Source: an uncultured Bacteroidia bacterium
Lineage (GTDB): Bacteria; Bacteroidota; Bacteroidia; Bacteroidales; UBA932
NCBI GenBank assembly: GCA_902781705.1
Contig: CACZKE010000001.1
Location: 62,001 to 126,000 of the forward strand
Reading direction: 5' to 3'
Length of the DNA: 64,000 bases
The notes below the pieces were generated by a model. It made no database searches. It was given only the letters and a program-made list of their open reading frames with translations, and was not told the origin of the DNA. Shown in pieces: positions 17,345 to 25,317 of this stretch. How positions within the stretch are numbered: the stretch's first letter is position 1; the number at the start of each line of letters is the position of its first letter. A program made the translations under genes and the position numbers.

Positions 17345-19735
17345 ATGAAAGAATACGGACACTTCGACGACGCCCGCCGGGAGTACGTCATCACGGATCC
17401 GGCCACCCCGTGGCCGTGGATCAACTACATGGGGACGGAGGATTTCTTCTCCCTGATTTCCAATACCGCAGGCGGCTACTGCTTCTGCAAGGATGCCAAG
17501 TTCCGCCGGATCCTCCGCTACCGCTACAACGGTGTGCCCATGGACGCCGGCGGCCGCTATTACTACATCAAGGACGGCGACACGGTCTGGAATCCGGGCT
17601 GGAAGCCCTGCAGGACCGCCCTCGACGCCTATGAGTGCCGCCACGGCATGGGCTATACCCGGGTGACGGGGGAGAAGGACGGGCTGAAGGCCGATGTCCT
17701 CTTCTTCGTGCCCATCGGCCATCGCTGTGAGGTGCACCGGGTGAAGCTCACGAATACCGGTGCGGCGAAAAAGTCCTTCCAGCTCTATTCCTTCGTGGAA
17801 TGGTGCCTCTGGAACGCCTCCACCGACATGGAGAACTTCCAGCGGAACCTCTCCACGGGTGAAGTGGAAATCGACGGGAACGTCCTCTATCACAAGACCG
17901 AATACCGCGAGCGCCGCGACCATTACGCCTTCTTCGGCGTGAACCGTCCCTTCGACGGCTTCGACACGGACCGGGAAACCTTCATCGGCATGTACAACGG
18001 TTTCGAGGCGCCGCAGCAGGTCCTCGCCGGCATTTCCGGGAACTCCGTGGCCCATGGCTGGAGCCCCGTCGCCTCGCACCGGTTCGACCTGACGCTGGAA
18101 CCGGGAGCGTCCACGGAACTGGTGTTCGTCCTCGGCTATGTGGAGAATGCGCCGGAGGAGAAGTTCGTCGCCCCTGCCGTGATCAACAAGGCCAAGGCAC
18201 GGGCGATGATGGAAGCCTTCGCGACCGGGGAGCAGGTCGATGCGGCCTTCGCAGCCCTGAAAGCCTACTGGGACGACCTCCTGTGGCGTTTCACCGTGGA
18301 ATCCGACGTGCCGGAACTGGACCGGACCGTGAACATCTGGAACCAGTACCAGTGCATGATCACCTTCTTCTTCAGCCGGAGCGCCAGCTATTTCGAGAGC
18401 GGCATCGGCCGGGGCATGGGCTTCCGCGATTCCAACCAGGACCTCGCCGGCATCGTCCATCTCATCCCGGAGCGGGCGCGGCAGCGGATCATCGACATTG
18501 CCTCCACGCAGTTCCCGGACGGCGGCTGCTACCATCAGTACCAGCCCCTGACCAAGCGGGGCAACAACGACATCGGCGGCGGTTTCAACGATGACCCGCT
18601 CTGGCTTATCTTCGGTACGGTGGCCTATATCCGGGAAACCGGCGATTTCGGTATCTTGCAGGAGCCGGTCCCGTTCGACAACAAGCCCGGGACGGAGGTA
18701 TCCCTGCTGGACCACCTGAAGATCAGCTTCAAGCATGTGACCGACAACCTAGGGCCCCACGGGCTTCCGCTCATCGGCCGGGCCGACTGGAACGACTGCC
18801 TGAACCTGAACTGCTTCTCCGACAATCCCGACGAGTCCTTCCAGACCACCGAGAACAAGACCGAGGGCTCCAAGGCGGAATCCCTGATGATCGCCGGCCT
18901 GTTTGTCGCCGAGGGACGCGATTTCGCGGAGCTCCTCTCGCATCCTTCCGTGGCCGAGGATCCCGAGTATGTGCTGGGCGTCAAGGAGGCCGTGGCCGCC
19001 ATGGAAGAAGCCGTGAAGAAGTACGGCTGGGACGGCGAGTGGTTCCTCCGCGCCTACGATTATTACGGCCGGAAGATCGGCTCCAAGGAATGCGAGGAGG
19101 GAAAGGTCTTCATCGAAAGCCAGGGCTGGTGCACCATGGCCCGGATCGGGGCCGACGAAGGGCTCTGTGACAAGGCTTTGGACTCCGCCGTCAAGTATCT
19201 GGAATGCGAGCACGGCCTGGTCCTGAACAACCCCGCTTACACGCGCTACATCAAGGATTACGGCGAAATCAGCTCCTACCCGGAAGGCTACAAGGAAAAC
19301 GCTGGCATCTTCTGCCATAATAACCCTTGGGTGATCATCGGCGAGGCCATGGCCGGCCGGGCCGACGACGCCTGGCGGCACTATCGGAAGATTACGCCGG
19401 CCTTCTGCCAGGACCAGGAGCTGCGTAAGGTGGAGCCCTATGTCTTTTGCCAGATGGTCGCCGGCAAGGACGCCGCCCGTCCCGGCGAAGGCAAGAACAG
19501 CTGGCTTACCGGCACGGCCGCATGGACCTGGAAGGCCGTGAGCGAAGCCCTCCTGGGCATCAAGCCGCAGTTCGACGGCCTCCTCGTCGAACCCTGCATC
19601 CCCATCGGCACCTACCGCATCCGCCGCCGCTTCCGCGACGCCGACTACGACCTCACCATCCGCAACACCGGCCGCGGCGGCAAGGTCTTCATCCCCTATA
19701 AGCCCGGCAAGCAGGTGCTGACTGTGGAGGTTTAA
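17345..19735 (+). CDS. GH94 cellobiose phosphorylase
   Basis: 796 residues, the usual length for cellobiose phosphorylase, with the family opening [14 protein letters not shown] and [10 protein letters not shown]. The segment [10 protein letters not shown] contains Asp481 and Asp484; the catalytic acid lies in this motif. Other family blocks are [25 protein letters not shown] and [19 protein letters not shown]. No signal peptide, so it acts in the cytoplasm, splitting cellobiose with phosphate to glucose-1-phosphate and glucose and saving one ATP. It likely works on disaccharide freed by the beta-glucosidase type enzymes nearby. It has its own promoter and is followed by a strong hairpin. Confidence 0.92.
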   Translation: MKEYGHFDDARREYVITDPATPWPWINYMGTEDFFSLISNTAGGYCFCKDAKFRRILRYRYNGVPMDAGGRYYYIKDGDTVWNPGWKPCRTALDAYECRHGMGYTRVTGEKDGLKADVLFFVPIGHRCEVHRVKLTNTGAAKKSFQLYSFVEWCLWNASTDMENFQRNLSTGEVEIDGNVLYHKTEYRERRDHYAFFGVNRPFDGFDTDRETFIGMYNGFEAPQQVLAGISGNSVAHGWSPVASHRFDLTLEPGASTELVFVLGYVENAPEEKFVAPAVINKAKARAMMEAFATGEQVDAAFAALKAYWDDLLWRFTVESDVPELDRTVNIWNQYQCMITFFFSRSASYFESGIGRGMGFRDSNQDLAGIVHLIPERARQRIIDIASTQFPDGGCYHQYQPLTKRGNNDIGGGFNDDPLWLIFGTVAYIRETGDFGILQEPVPFDNKPGTEVSLLDHLKISFKHVTDNLGPHGLPLIGRADWNDCLNLNCFSDNPDESFQTTENKTEGSKAESLMIAGLFVAEGRDFAELLSHPSVAEDPEYVLGVKEAVAAMEEAVKKYGWDGEWFLRAYDYYGRKIGSKECEEGKVFIESQGWCTMARIGADEGLCDKALDSAVKYLECEHGLVLNNPAYTRYIKDYGEISSYPEGYKENAGIFCHNNPWVIIGEAMAGRADDAWRHYRKITPAFCQDQELRKVEPYVFCQMVAGKDAARPGEGKNSWLTGTAAWTWKAVSEALLGIKPQFDGLLVEPCIPIGTYRIRRRFRDADYDLTIRNTGRGGKVFIPYKPGKQVLTVEV

Positions 19736-19805
19736 GCCTTCCGCCCTGAGGATTGCGGGCTTTGTCTTTATAAACTGTTGATTTGCAAATCGATATGAAT
19801 CCTTC

Positions 19806-19843
19806 TCCCGCAGGCCCTTCCTTTTTTTAGGAGGCCTGCGGGA
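19806..19843. terminator. Strong hairpin after GH94
   Basis: An 11-bp perfect stem, TCCCGCAGGCC (19806-19816) and GGCCTGCGGGA (19833-19843), extended inside by TCCT/AGGA around a T-rich loop. The T-tract lies in the loop and only a short ATTTTG follows, so it may terminate in a factor-assisted way or shield the mRNA end. The rest of the 222-nt gap 19736-19957 shows no other feature except a related GCAGGCC motif near 19891. Confidence 0.6.
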
Positions 19844-19957
19844 TCTCATTTTGTATGGGCTTGATAATCAGTTATCGACAAAACCCGCCTCCGCAGGCCA
19901 TTTCGGGAGACGTAATTCCGGAGTTGATGTGTTTATAGGGTGAAAGGAGATTCGTAA

Positions 19958-20518
19958 GTGTTTCGGGATTTGAACGAGCAGGAACTGGCCAGATACTGCT
20001 CGGAGGGGAACAGGGAGGTCCAGGATGAACTGTATAGGAGATATGCAGCCAGGGTGCTTACACTCTGCCGTCGATACGCCGGCAGTCCGGATGATGCGAA
20101 AGATCTGATGCAGGACGCGTTATTGAAAGCACTTGACAGGATATCGACTTATCATTACACTTCAGACGGCTCCCTGTACGGATGGATTCGGCGGATTGTC
20201 ATCAATCTGGCGCTGAATAGGATCCGGCGGAAACGTTGGCGGATGATTCCGCTGGATTCCCGGGTGGAGGAGTCCGTCCCGGATCCGAGTGATGAGGAAG
20301 TTATGGCAATCCCCCAGGAGCGTCTGCTGGAAAGCATATCGCGTTTGCCCGAAGTGCGGAGAATGGTTTTCAATTTGTACTGCCTGGATGGCTATTCGCA
20401 TCGGGAGATCGGGAAAATGTTGGGAATCAGCGAAAAGGGATCTGCAGGCATCCTGGCGAAAGCCAGAAGACAGCTGAAAGAAGAAATCAACCGTTATTTG
20501 AAAGATACGGAATTATGA
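19958..20518 (+). CDS. ECF-type RNA polymerase sigma factor, GTG start
   Basis: 186 residues with sigma-70 region 2 (DELYRRYAARVLTLCRRYAGSPDDAKDLMQDALLKAL, residues ~25-60) and region 4 (LYCLDGYSHREIGKMLGISEKG, near 145-165). The start is fixed as GTG at 19958: an in-frame TAA is immediately upstream at 19955-19957 and a good Shine-Dalgarno (AAAGGAGA, 19943-19950) sits at the right spacing, rare in this window. The stop overlaps the next gene by 4 nt (ATGA), the usual coupling of an ECF sigma factor to its anti-sigma. The region is visibly less GC-rich than its neighbours. Confidence 0.9.
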   Translation: MFRDLNEQELARYCSEGNREVQDELYRRYAARVLTLCRRYAGSPDDAKDLMQDALLKALDRISTYHYTSDGSLYGWIRRIVINLALNRIRRKRWRMIPLDSRVEESVPDPSDEEVMAIPQERLLESISRLPEVRRMVFNLYCLDGYSHREIGKMLGISEKGSAGILAKARRQLKEEINRYLKDTEL

Positions 20519-21600
20519 GCCACTGGGAGAATATCATAAAAGACAGGCTGGAAGGCTACGAAAGCCCCCTTCCGGAGGATGGCCTTGCCGAGTTCCGTGC
20601 CCTATATGACAGAAAGAAGGGATCGGTTGTAAGGAAAGCCATCCCTTGGATGTCCGGTTTGGCACTGGCTGCGGCGGCGGGTTTGGCGGCTGTCCTGTTC
20701 CTGAAAAAGCCTGCGGCCCCGGAGGAGGGGTTTCCGCCCGAGGTCCCGGTGGCGGTAACCGAAGCCATAGTCCGCGATTCGGTGGATATCGAAATCCCCG
20801 AAGCAGTAAAACCATGGATTGAACGGGCGGTTCCGCGTCGGAAAACAGCGGCCGTATCCCGGGATTTGCCGGAAGTGGTACGGGATGCCCCAATGGTTTC
20901 GGAACAGACCGATGAAAAACCGGATTCATCGGAAATCGACCTTGTTGAAGCAACCGTCGCGGAATCGGTCCCTTCGGTCGCGCTCCCTTCTTCGCCGATC
21001 CGGGACATGGGGATGGGAATCGCTCCTGCCGCGGGGGGAGTCTTGGGTGCAGGTGCATTGGCAGCCCTGGTATCGACGCTGGCGGACGGCGGGAACTCCC
21101 TGCATGTTCTCGATCCTTCCACCAACGAGGTGATTTCCTTCCATCATTCGATGCCGCTCAAGTTCGGTATCTCTGCCTGGATCCCTGTCGCGGAACGGCT
21201 CCGTGTGTCCACGGGGCTGGCCTATTCCCTGTATTCTTCCCAGGTGAACAGTGGGATTTCGGGTGAGACGGTGCAATGGGCCCATTATCTGGGTGTCCCG
21301 GTCCGTTTGGATTATATCATTGCATCCAATACGCGGTTTGACGTGTATGCAGGAGCTGGGGCGCAAGGGGAAATCTGCCTGAATGCCACATATGCAGGTT
21401 ATGGAATCACGAAGGACGGGTTCAGCCTTTCGCTGCTTGGTGTCGGCGGTATCCAGTGGAACGTCACCCGCCGGCTGGGCTTTTATATCGAGCCGGAGCT
21501 GAGTTGGAGAGTGCCGGTCGGCGAACTTGTCCTGGAAACCTACCGGGATCGTTTCCCGGTGATGTTTTCGGTGGGTACCGGAATAAGGATCAATCTTTAA
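20515..21600 (+). CDS. Hybrid protein: anti-sigma-like N-terminus, one TM helix, beta-barrel-like C-terminus
   Basis: 361 residues. Residues 1-40 (HWENIIKDRLEGYESPLPED) look like the cytoplasmic segment that precedes the membrane helix in Bacteroidota anti-sigma proteins; a single TM helix follows at ~46-67; residues 68-180 are acidic, Pro/Val-rich linker; from about 205 the sequence has alternating amphipathic strands (LRVSTGLAYSLYSS, FDVYAGAGAQGEI, GFYIEPELSWRVP-like) ending in an aromatic-poor GIRINL, like an 8-stranded OMP_b-brl domain. It overlaps the sigma gene by 4 nt, so it probably regulates that sigma factor. How one chain could span both membranes is unclear; the barrel-like part may be periplasmic. 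Confidence 0.7.
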   Translation: MSHWENIIKDRLEGYESPLPEDGLAEFRALYDRKKGSVVRKAIPWMSGLALAAAAGLAAVLFLKKPAAPEEGFPPEVPVAVTEAIVRDSVDIEIPEAVKPWIERAVPRRKTAAVSRDLPEVVRDAPMVSEQTDEKPDSSEIDLVEATVAESVPSVALPSSPIRDMGMGIAPAAGGVLGAGALAALVSTLADGGNSLHVLDPSTNEVISFHHSMPLKFGISAWIPVAERLRVSTGLAYSLYSSQVNSGISGETVQWAHYLGVPVRLDYIIASNTRFDVYAGAGAQGEICLNATYAGYGITKDGFSLSLLGVGGIQWNVTRRLGFYIEPELSWRVPVGELVLETYRDRFPVMFSVGTGIRINL

Positions 21601-21613
21601 AATACCATAAGTT

Positions 21614-22099
21614 ATGAAACGATCCACTTACTTATTGTTTGTTTTGCTGCTGGTCGTATCCTGTGGCAAATACAAGCTGCCGCATTCGATGGATATGCTC
21701 AGCAGCGGTTGCATCTCTGACACCCGGGCGGGGGAGGATGATTTCCCTGCGCTGGATCCGGAGGATACGGCCCCTGAGCTGTTCCTGGAGTACACGCCGG
21801 AGGGACTAGCCGTGACGAGAAAGAATGCCAAGCTGAACTGCGGTATCAAGAACTCCGGCATCTCCTGTGAGGCTACGCTGTCCGGGAATGTGCTCACATA
21901 CAGGGCGTACGAGTCGGACGGTCTCCAAACGAACTGCTTATGCCTGGTCCAGTGGATGACTTCCACTGTCCCGGGTTTACAGGAAGATACGGAGTACACA
22001 CTGGAATATACCTGTGGACACGAGTACCTCCCCATCCAGTTCCGCTACCGGAAAGGCATGTCACTCCGATTTGACCTGAAGATGTACGAAAAGTATTGA
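21614..22099 (+). CDS. Hypothetical lipoprotein in the sigma operon
   Basis: 161 residues with a lipoprotein signal (LLLVVSCGK, Cys18). The mature part is Cys-containing (six further Cys) and strand-rich with no recognised domain. It starts 13 nt after the hybrid anti-sigma/barrel gene and is followed by a terminator, so it is the third gene of the sigma operon. A role as surface partner or target of the sigma response is inference. The lower GC content matches the two genes before it. Confidence 0.72.
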   Translation: MKRSTYLLFVLLLVVSCGKYKLPHSMDMLSSGCISDTRAGEDDFPALDPEDTAPELFLEYTPEGLAVTRKNAKLNCGIKNSGISCEATLSGNVLTYRAYESDGLQTNCLCLVQWMTSTVPGLQEDTEYTLEYTCGHEYLPIQFRYRKGMSLRFDLKMYEKY

Positions 22100-22140
22100 G
22101 CCGTTTTTCGTAACTGGTTGAGAATGAGCTTAATGCCGAA

Positions 22141-22174
22141 AGTGCTTTATGCAGATTCGCATAAGGCGCTTTTT
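22141..22174 (+). terminator. Rho-independent terminator of the sigma operon
   Basis: A 12-bp stem (with two G-U pairs), 22141-22152 paired with 22159-22170, loop AGATTC, followed by a run of five T (22170-22174). It lies 42 nt after the lipoprotein stop. Confidence 0.85.
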
Positions 22175-22255
22175 ATATGTGCCTGGAAATCAGCATTTTG
22201 AAGAAAACGGCAAATGTTTCGAAGAAAATGAGACGGGGCGCGTGTGATAATTTCG

Positions 22256-22263
22256 TATCTTTG
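22256..22263 (+). promoter_or_regulatory. -7 element of the PNPOx-like gene (TATCTTTG)
   Basis: Exact TAnnTTTG, 19 nt before the ATG at 22283; no clear -33 box. Confidence 0.6.
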
Positions 22264-22282
22264 GCAATAAAATGATAGCCAC

Positions 22283-22801
22283 ATGAAACGTTTACTGATC
22301 TTTGCCGCTGCGGCCCTCTGCCTGGCTTCCTGCGGCGCCAACACTGAAAAGAAACAAGAACAACCTGTTGAAACCATGATTGTGAAGACTACTCCGAATC
22401 CCGAAAATGCCTTGCGGGCCCAGCAGTTCCTGAAGAAAGCCGGAACCTATTACCTGGCGACCGAGGAGGGCGGCCAGCCTCGCGTCCGTCCCTTCGGTAC
22501 GGCCGAAATCTTCGAAGGAAAGCTGTACATCCAGACCGGCAAGGTCAAGAACGTGTACAAGCAGCTTCTCGCGAATCCCCGGGCCGAAATCTGCGCCTTC
22601 GTGGACGGCGAATGGCTCCGCATCGCCTGCGAACTCATTCCTGACGAACGCGTCGAGGCGAAAAAGGACATGCTGGACAAGAATCCCGACCTTCGCGGCA
22701 TGTACAATGAGACGGATGACAATACCATCGTCCTGTATCTGCGCAATGCGCATGCGACGCTGAACGCATTCACCCATCCGGCCGAAGAATTTGAATTTTA
22801 G
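22283..22801 (+). CDS. Pyridoxamine 5'-phosphate oxidase-like lipoprotein
   Basis: 172 residues. Residues 1-18 are a lipoprotein signal (LCLASCG, lipobox Cys18); from about 38 a small split-barrel flavin-binding fold of the PNPOx-like family follows (TYYLATEEGGQPRVRPFGT, LYIQTGKVKNVYKQL, EICAFVDGEWLRI). Such domains normally are cytoplasmic and bind FMN or F420; carrying a lipobox suggests attachment to a membrane and activity in the periplasm or at the surface. It has its own promoter and is followed after 15 nt by a GH78 gene. The substrate is unknown. Confidence 0.82.
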   Translation: MKRLLIFAAAALCLASCGANTEKKQEQPVETMIVKTTPNPENALRAQQFLKKAGTYYLATEEGGQPRVRPFGTAEIFEGKLYIQTGKVKNVYKQLLANPRAEICAFVDGEWLRIACELIPDERVEAKKDMLDKNPDLRGMYNETDDNTIVLYLRNAHATLNAFTHPAEEFEF

Positions 22802-22816
22802 GTAAGGTTCCGTTCC

Positions 22817-25234
22817 ATGAGACATCATCCAGTCCTTCTCCTTCTCACACTTTTCCTTGCCCTTGCGCAGGCGTCTGCACAGCCGGGAGCAAGGCGGGAT
22901 CCCGCCGCCCCTTTCGGCCTGGAAACCGAACACTGGAACGCCCGCTGGATCAGCGTCCCGGAAACGGGGGCGCAGGATTATGGGGTGTACTACTTCCGCA
23001 AGGACATCGACTTGGCGGCTGTCCCCGGCCGTTATGTCGTGCATGTGACGGGCGACAACCGGTACAAGCTGTTCGTCAATGGGCAGCTGGTGTCCCTGGG
23101 CCCGGCCAAGGGGGACCTCACCCACTGGAATTACGAGACGGTGGACCTGGCCCCTTGCCTGCACGGCGGGAAGAATGTGATCGTGGCCCTGGTTTACCAC
23201 GAAGGCGCGGGCAAGCCCGATTCCCAGCTTTCCGTCGAGGCGGGCTTCCTGCTCCAGGGAGAGGGGGAAGCGGCCGGCCTGGTCACGGACAAGACCTGGA
23301 AGTGCATCCAGGATCCCTCCTACAGCCCGATCAGGCCGATTGTCAACGGCTACTATGTGGCCGGCCCCGGGGAGAGAGTGGACATGAACGCCGGCATTCC
23401 GGACTGGAAAGAGGCCGATGCCGACCTCTCTGCCTGGCTGCCGGCCCGGGTAGGCGGTGAGGGAGAACCCATGAACGTCCTGAACGCCGAACAGACGGCC
23501 GGACACCGGCTCCGCCCCTCCACGCTCCCGCAAATGGAACGGACGCCCTTCGCCCTGAGCGAGGCATTTACGGTCCCGGCCCATTCGAAGAAGGAGCTTT
23601 TGCTGGATAACAAGGTGCTGACCAATGCCTATTTCAATCTCCGGATGAGCGGCGGCCAGGGCGCCCGGGTACGGATCGGTTATGCCGAAGCCCTGTATAT
23701 CCCTTCCCAGGAACAGCGCCCGCAACTCTCGGAGGAGGAACTCTCCAGAATACCGGAAGAACACCGGTATTTCCTGCGGATTCCCCGGGTCATCGGCAAG
23801 GGAAACCGCAACGAAACGGAAGGGAAGATTTTCATCGGCCGGGAGGACGAACTCATTTCCAGCGGCGCGAAAGGCCAGCAGTTCACCACCCTTTCCTGGC
23901 GTACTTTCCGGTATGTGCGGCTGCAGGTGGAGACCGGCGACGATCCGTTGACAGTGGACGAGGTTACCGGCACATTCACCGGTTACCCTTTCACGCTGGA
24001 CGCCCGTCTGGACACGGACCGGAAGGAGCTGCAGGACATCCTGGAGATCGGCTGGCGCACGGCCCGGCTCTGCGCCACGGAAACCTATATGGACTGCCCG
24101 TATTATGAACGGCTTCAGTATCTGGGCGACACCCGGATTCAGGCGCTGATCACCCTGTACAACAGCAAGGACGACCGCCTGGTGAAGAATTTCCTTCATC
24201 TGGCCGACATTTCCCGCGGCGCCGACGGCATTACCAAGAGCCGCTATCCCACGACCATTCCGCAGCATATCCAGCCCTATGCCCTCAGTTACATCTATGC
24301 GATGCATGATTATCTGATGTACGGCGCGGACACGCAGTTCGTCCTGGACCTCCTGCCCGGTGCGGAGCAGATCCTGAATTATTTCTCCCGCTACCAGCTG
24401 CCTGACGGCCGCGTCCGGAACCTTCCCGGCTGGAATTTCTCCGACTGGGTGAACAACCGGAAAGACTGGCAGAACGGTGCGCCCCGGAGAGGGGCCGACG
24501 GCTGCTCCATCCTCATGGACCTGCAACTCCTGTATGCCTTCCAGATGATGGCCGAGATGGAAGGAGTCCGGGGCAATACCTGGGCGAAGGAAACCTACGA
24601 AGCCCAAGCCGTGAAACTCGCGGAGAGCGTGAAAAAAGCCTATTGGAACGAGGAGAAAGGCCTTTTTGCCGACCGCATCGAGCAGGATCAGTACAGCCAG
24701 CATGCCAATGCGCTCGCCATCCTGTGCGGCATCGTGGACGACCCTAAATCCATGGCGGAGAAACTCCTGACCGACAAGTCCCTGGCCCAGTGCACCATCT
24801 ATTACAAATTCTACCTCTACCAGGCGTATGTGAAAGCCGGCCTGGGAGACGGGTATCTGAACTGGCTGGACACCTGGCGGGAGAACATCGCCATGGGCCT
24901 CACCACCTGGGGCGAGGATGCCAATGTCTTCGGCACCCGCTCCGACTGCCATGCCTGGGGCGCCAGCCCGAACATCGAGCTGTACCGCACCGTGCTGGGC
25001 ATCGACTCCGATGCCGTGGCATTCAAGCGCGTGCGCATCGAGCCGCATCTGGGGGACCTGAAGGAAATCGGCGGTGCCATGCCGCATCCGGACGGTGAAA
25101 TCTCCGTCCGCTACCAGGTGAAAGGAAAGCGTCTGCACGCAGAAATTAGCCTTCCTGATGGCGTGGACGGCCGTTTTGTCTGGAAAGGAAAGACGGCGGA
25201 ACTCCACGGCGGGAAGAATAGTTTAACGCTCTGA
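22817..25234 (+). CDS. GH78-type alpha-L-rhamnosidase
   Basis: 805 residues with a type I signal peptide (LLLLTLFLALAQASAQ). An N-terminal beta-sandwich binding domain (~30-170) precedes the (alpha/alpha)6 barrel. Family motifs: ETYMDCPYYERLQYLGDTR near 420, the acidic WNFSDWVNN, and TTWGEDAN with RSDCHAWGASPN near 700; the Glu in TTWGE is the expected catalytic base. It is exported and would cut alpha-L-rhamnose from oligosaccharides or glycosides. It lacks the extra N-terminal domains of the larger GH78 protein at 27621-31172. It is 15 nt downstream of the PNPOx-like gene, probably the same transcript. Confidence 0.88.
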   Translation: MRHHPVLLLLTLFLALAQASAQPGARRDPAAPFGLETEHWNARWISVPETGAQDYGVYYFRKDIDLAAVPGRYVVHVTGDNRYKLFVNGQLVSLGPAKGDLTHWNYETVDLAPCLHGGKNVIVALVYHEGAGKPDSQLSVEAGFLLQGEGEAAGLVTDKTWKCIQDPSYSPIRPIVNGYYVAGPGERVDMNAGIPDWKEADADLSAWLPARVGGEGEPMNVLNAEQTAGHRLRPSTLPQMERTPFALSEAFTVPAHSKKELLLDNKVLTNAYFNLRMSGGQGARVRIGYAEALYIPSQEQRPQLSEEELSRIPEEHRYFLRIPRVIGKGNRNETEGKIFIGREDELISSGAKGQQFTTLSWRTFRYVRLQVETGDDPLTVDEVTGTFTGYPFTLDARLDTDRKELQDILEIGWRTARLCATETYMDCPYYERLQYLGDTRIQALITLYNSKDDRLVKNFLHLADISRGADGITKSRYPTTIPQHIQPYALSYIYAMHDYLMYGADTQFVLDLLPGAEQILNYFSRYQLPDGRVRNLPGWNFSDWVNNRKDWQNGAPRRGADGCSILMDLQLLYAFQMMAEMEGVRGNTWAKETYEAQAVKLAESVKKAYWNEEKGLFADRIEQDQYSQHANALAILCGIVDDPKSMAEKLLTDKSLAQCTIYYKFYLYQAYVKAGLGDGYLNWLDTWRENIAMGLTTWGEDANVFGTRSDCHAWGASPNIELYRTVLGIDSDAVAFKRVRIEPHLGDLKEIGGAMPHPDGEISVRYQVKGKRLHAEISLPDGVDGRFVWKGKTAELHGGKNSLTL

Positions 25235-25278
25235 CAAACATTTGGACTCATGAGAAAAAGGGCTTTGCCAGGAAGTCC

Positions 25279-25286
25279 TACCTTTG
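25279..25286 (+). promoter_or_regulatory. -7 element of the GH3 gene (TACCTTTG)
   Basis: TAnnTTTG match 31 nt before the GH3 ATG in an 83-nt gap; -33 not clear. Confidence 0.55.
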
Positions 25287-25317
25287 CGTGCAGAAAACTT
25301 TAAACCACTACACAGAT

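Noticed and set aside
19806-19843. Attachment site or insertion-sequence end
   Set aside because: The inverted repeat is single, has hairpin spacing, lies just after a stop codon, and there is no transposase or integrase.
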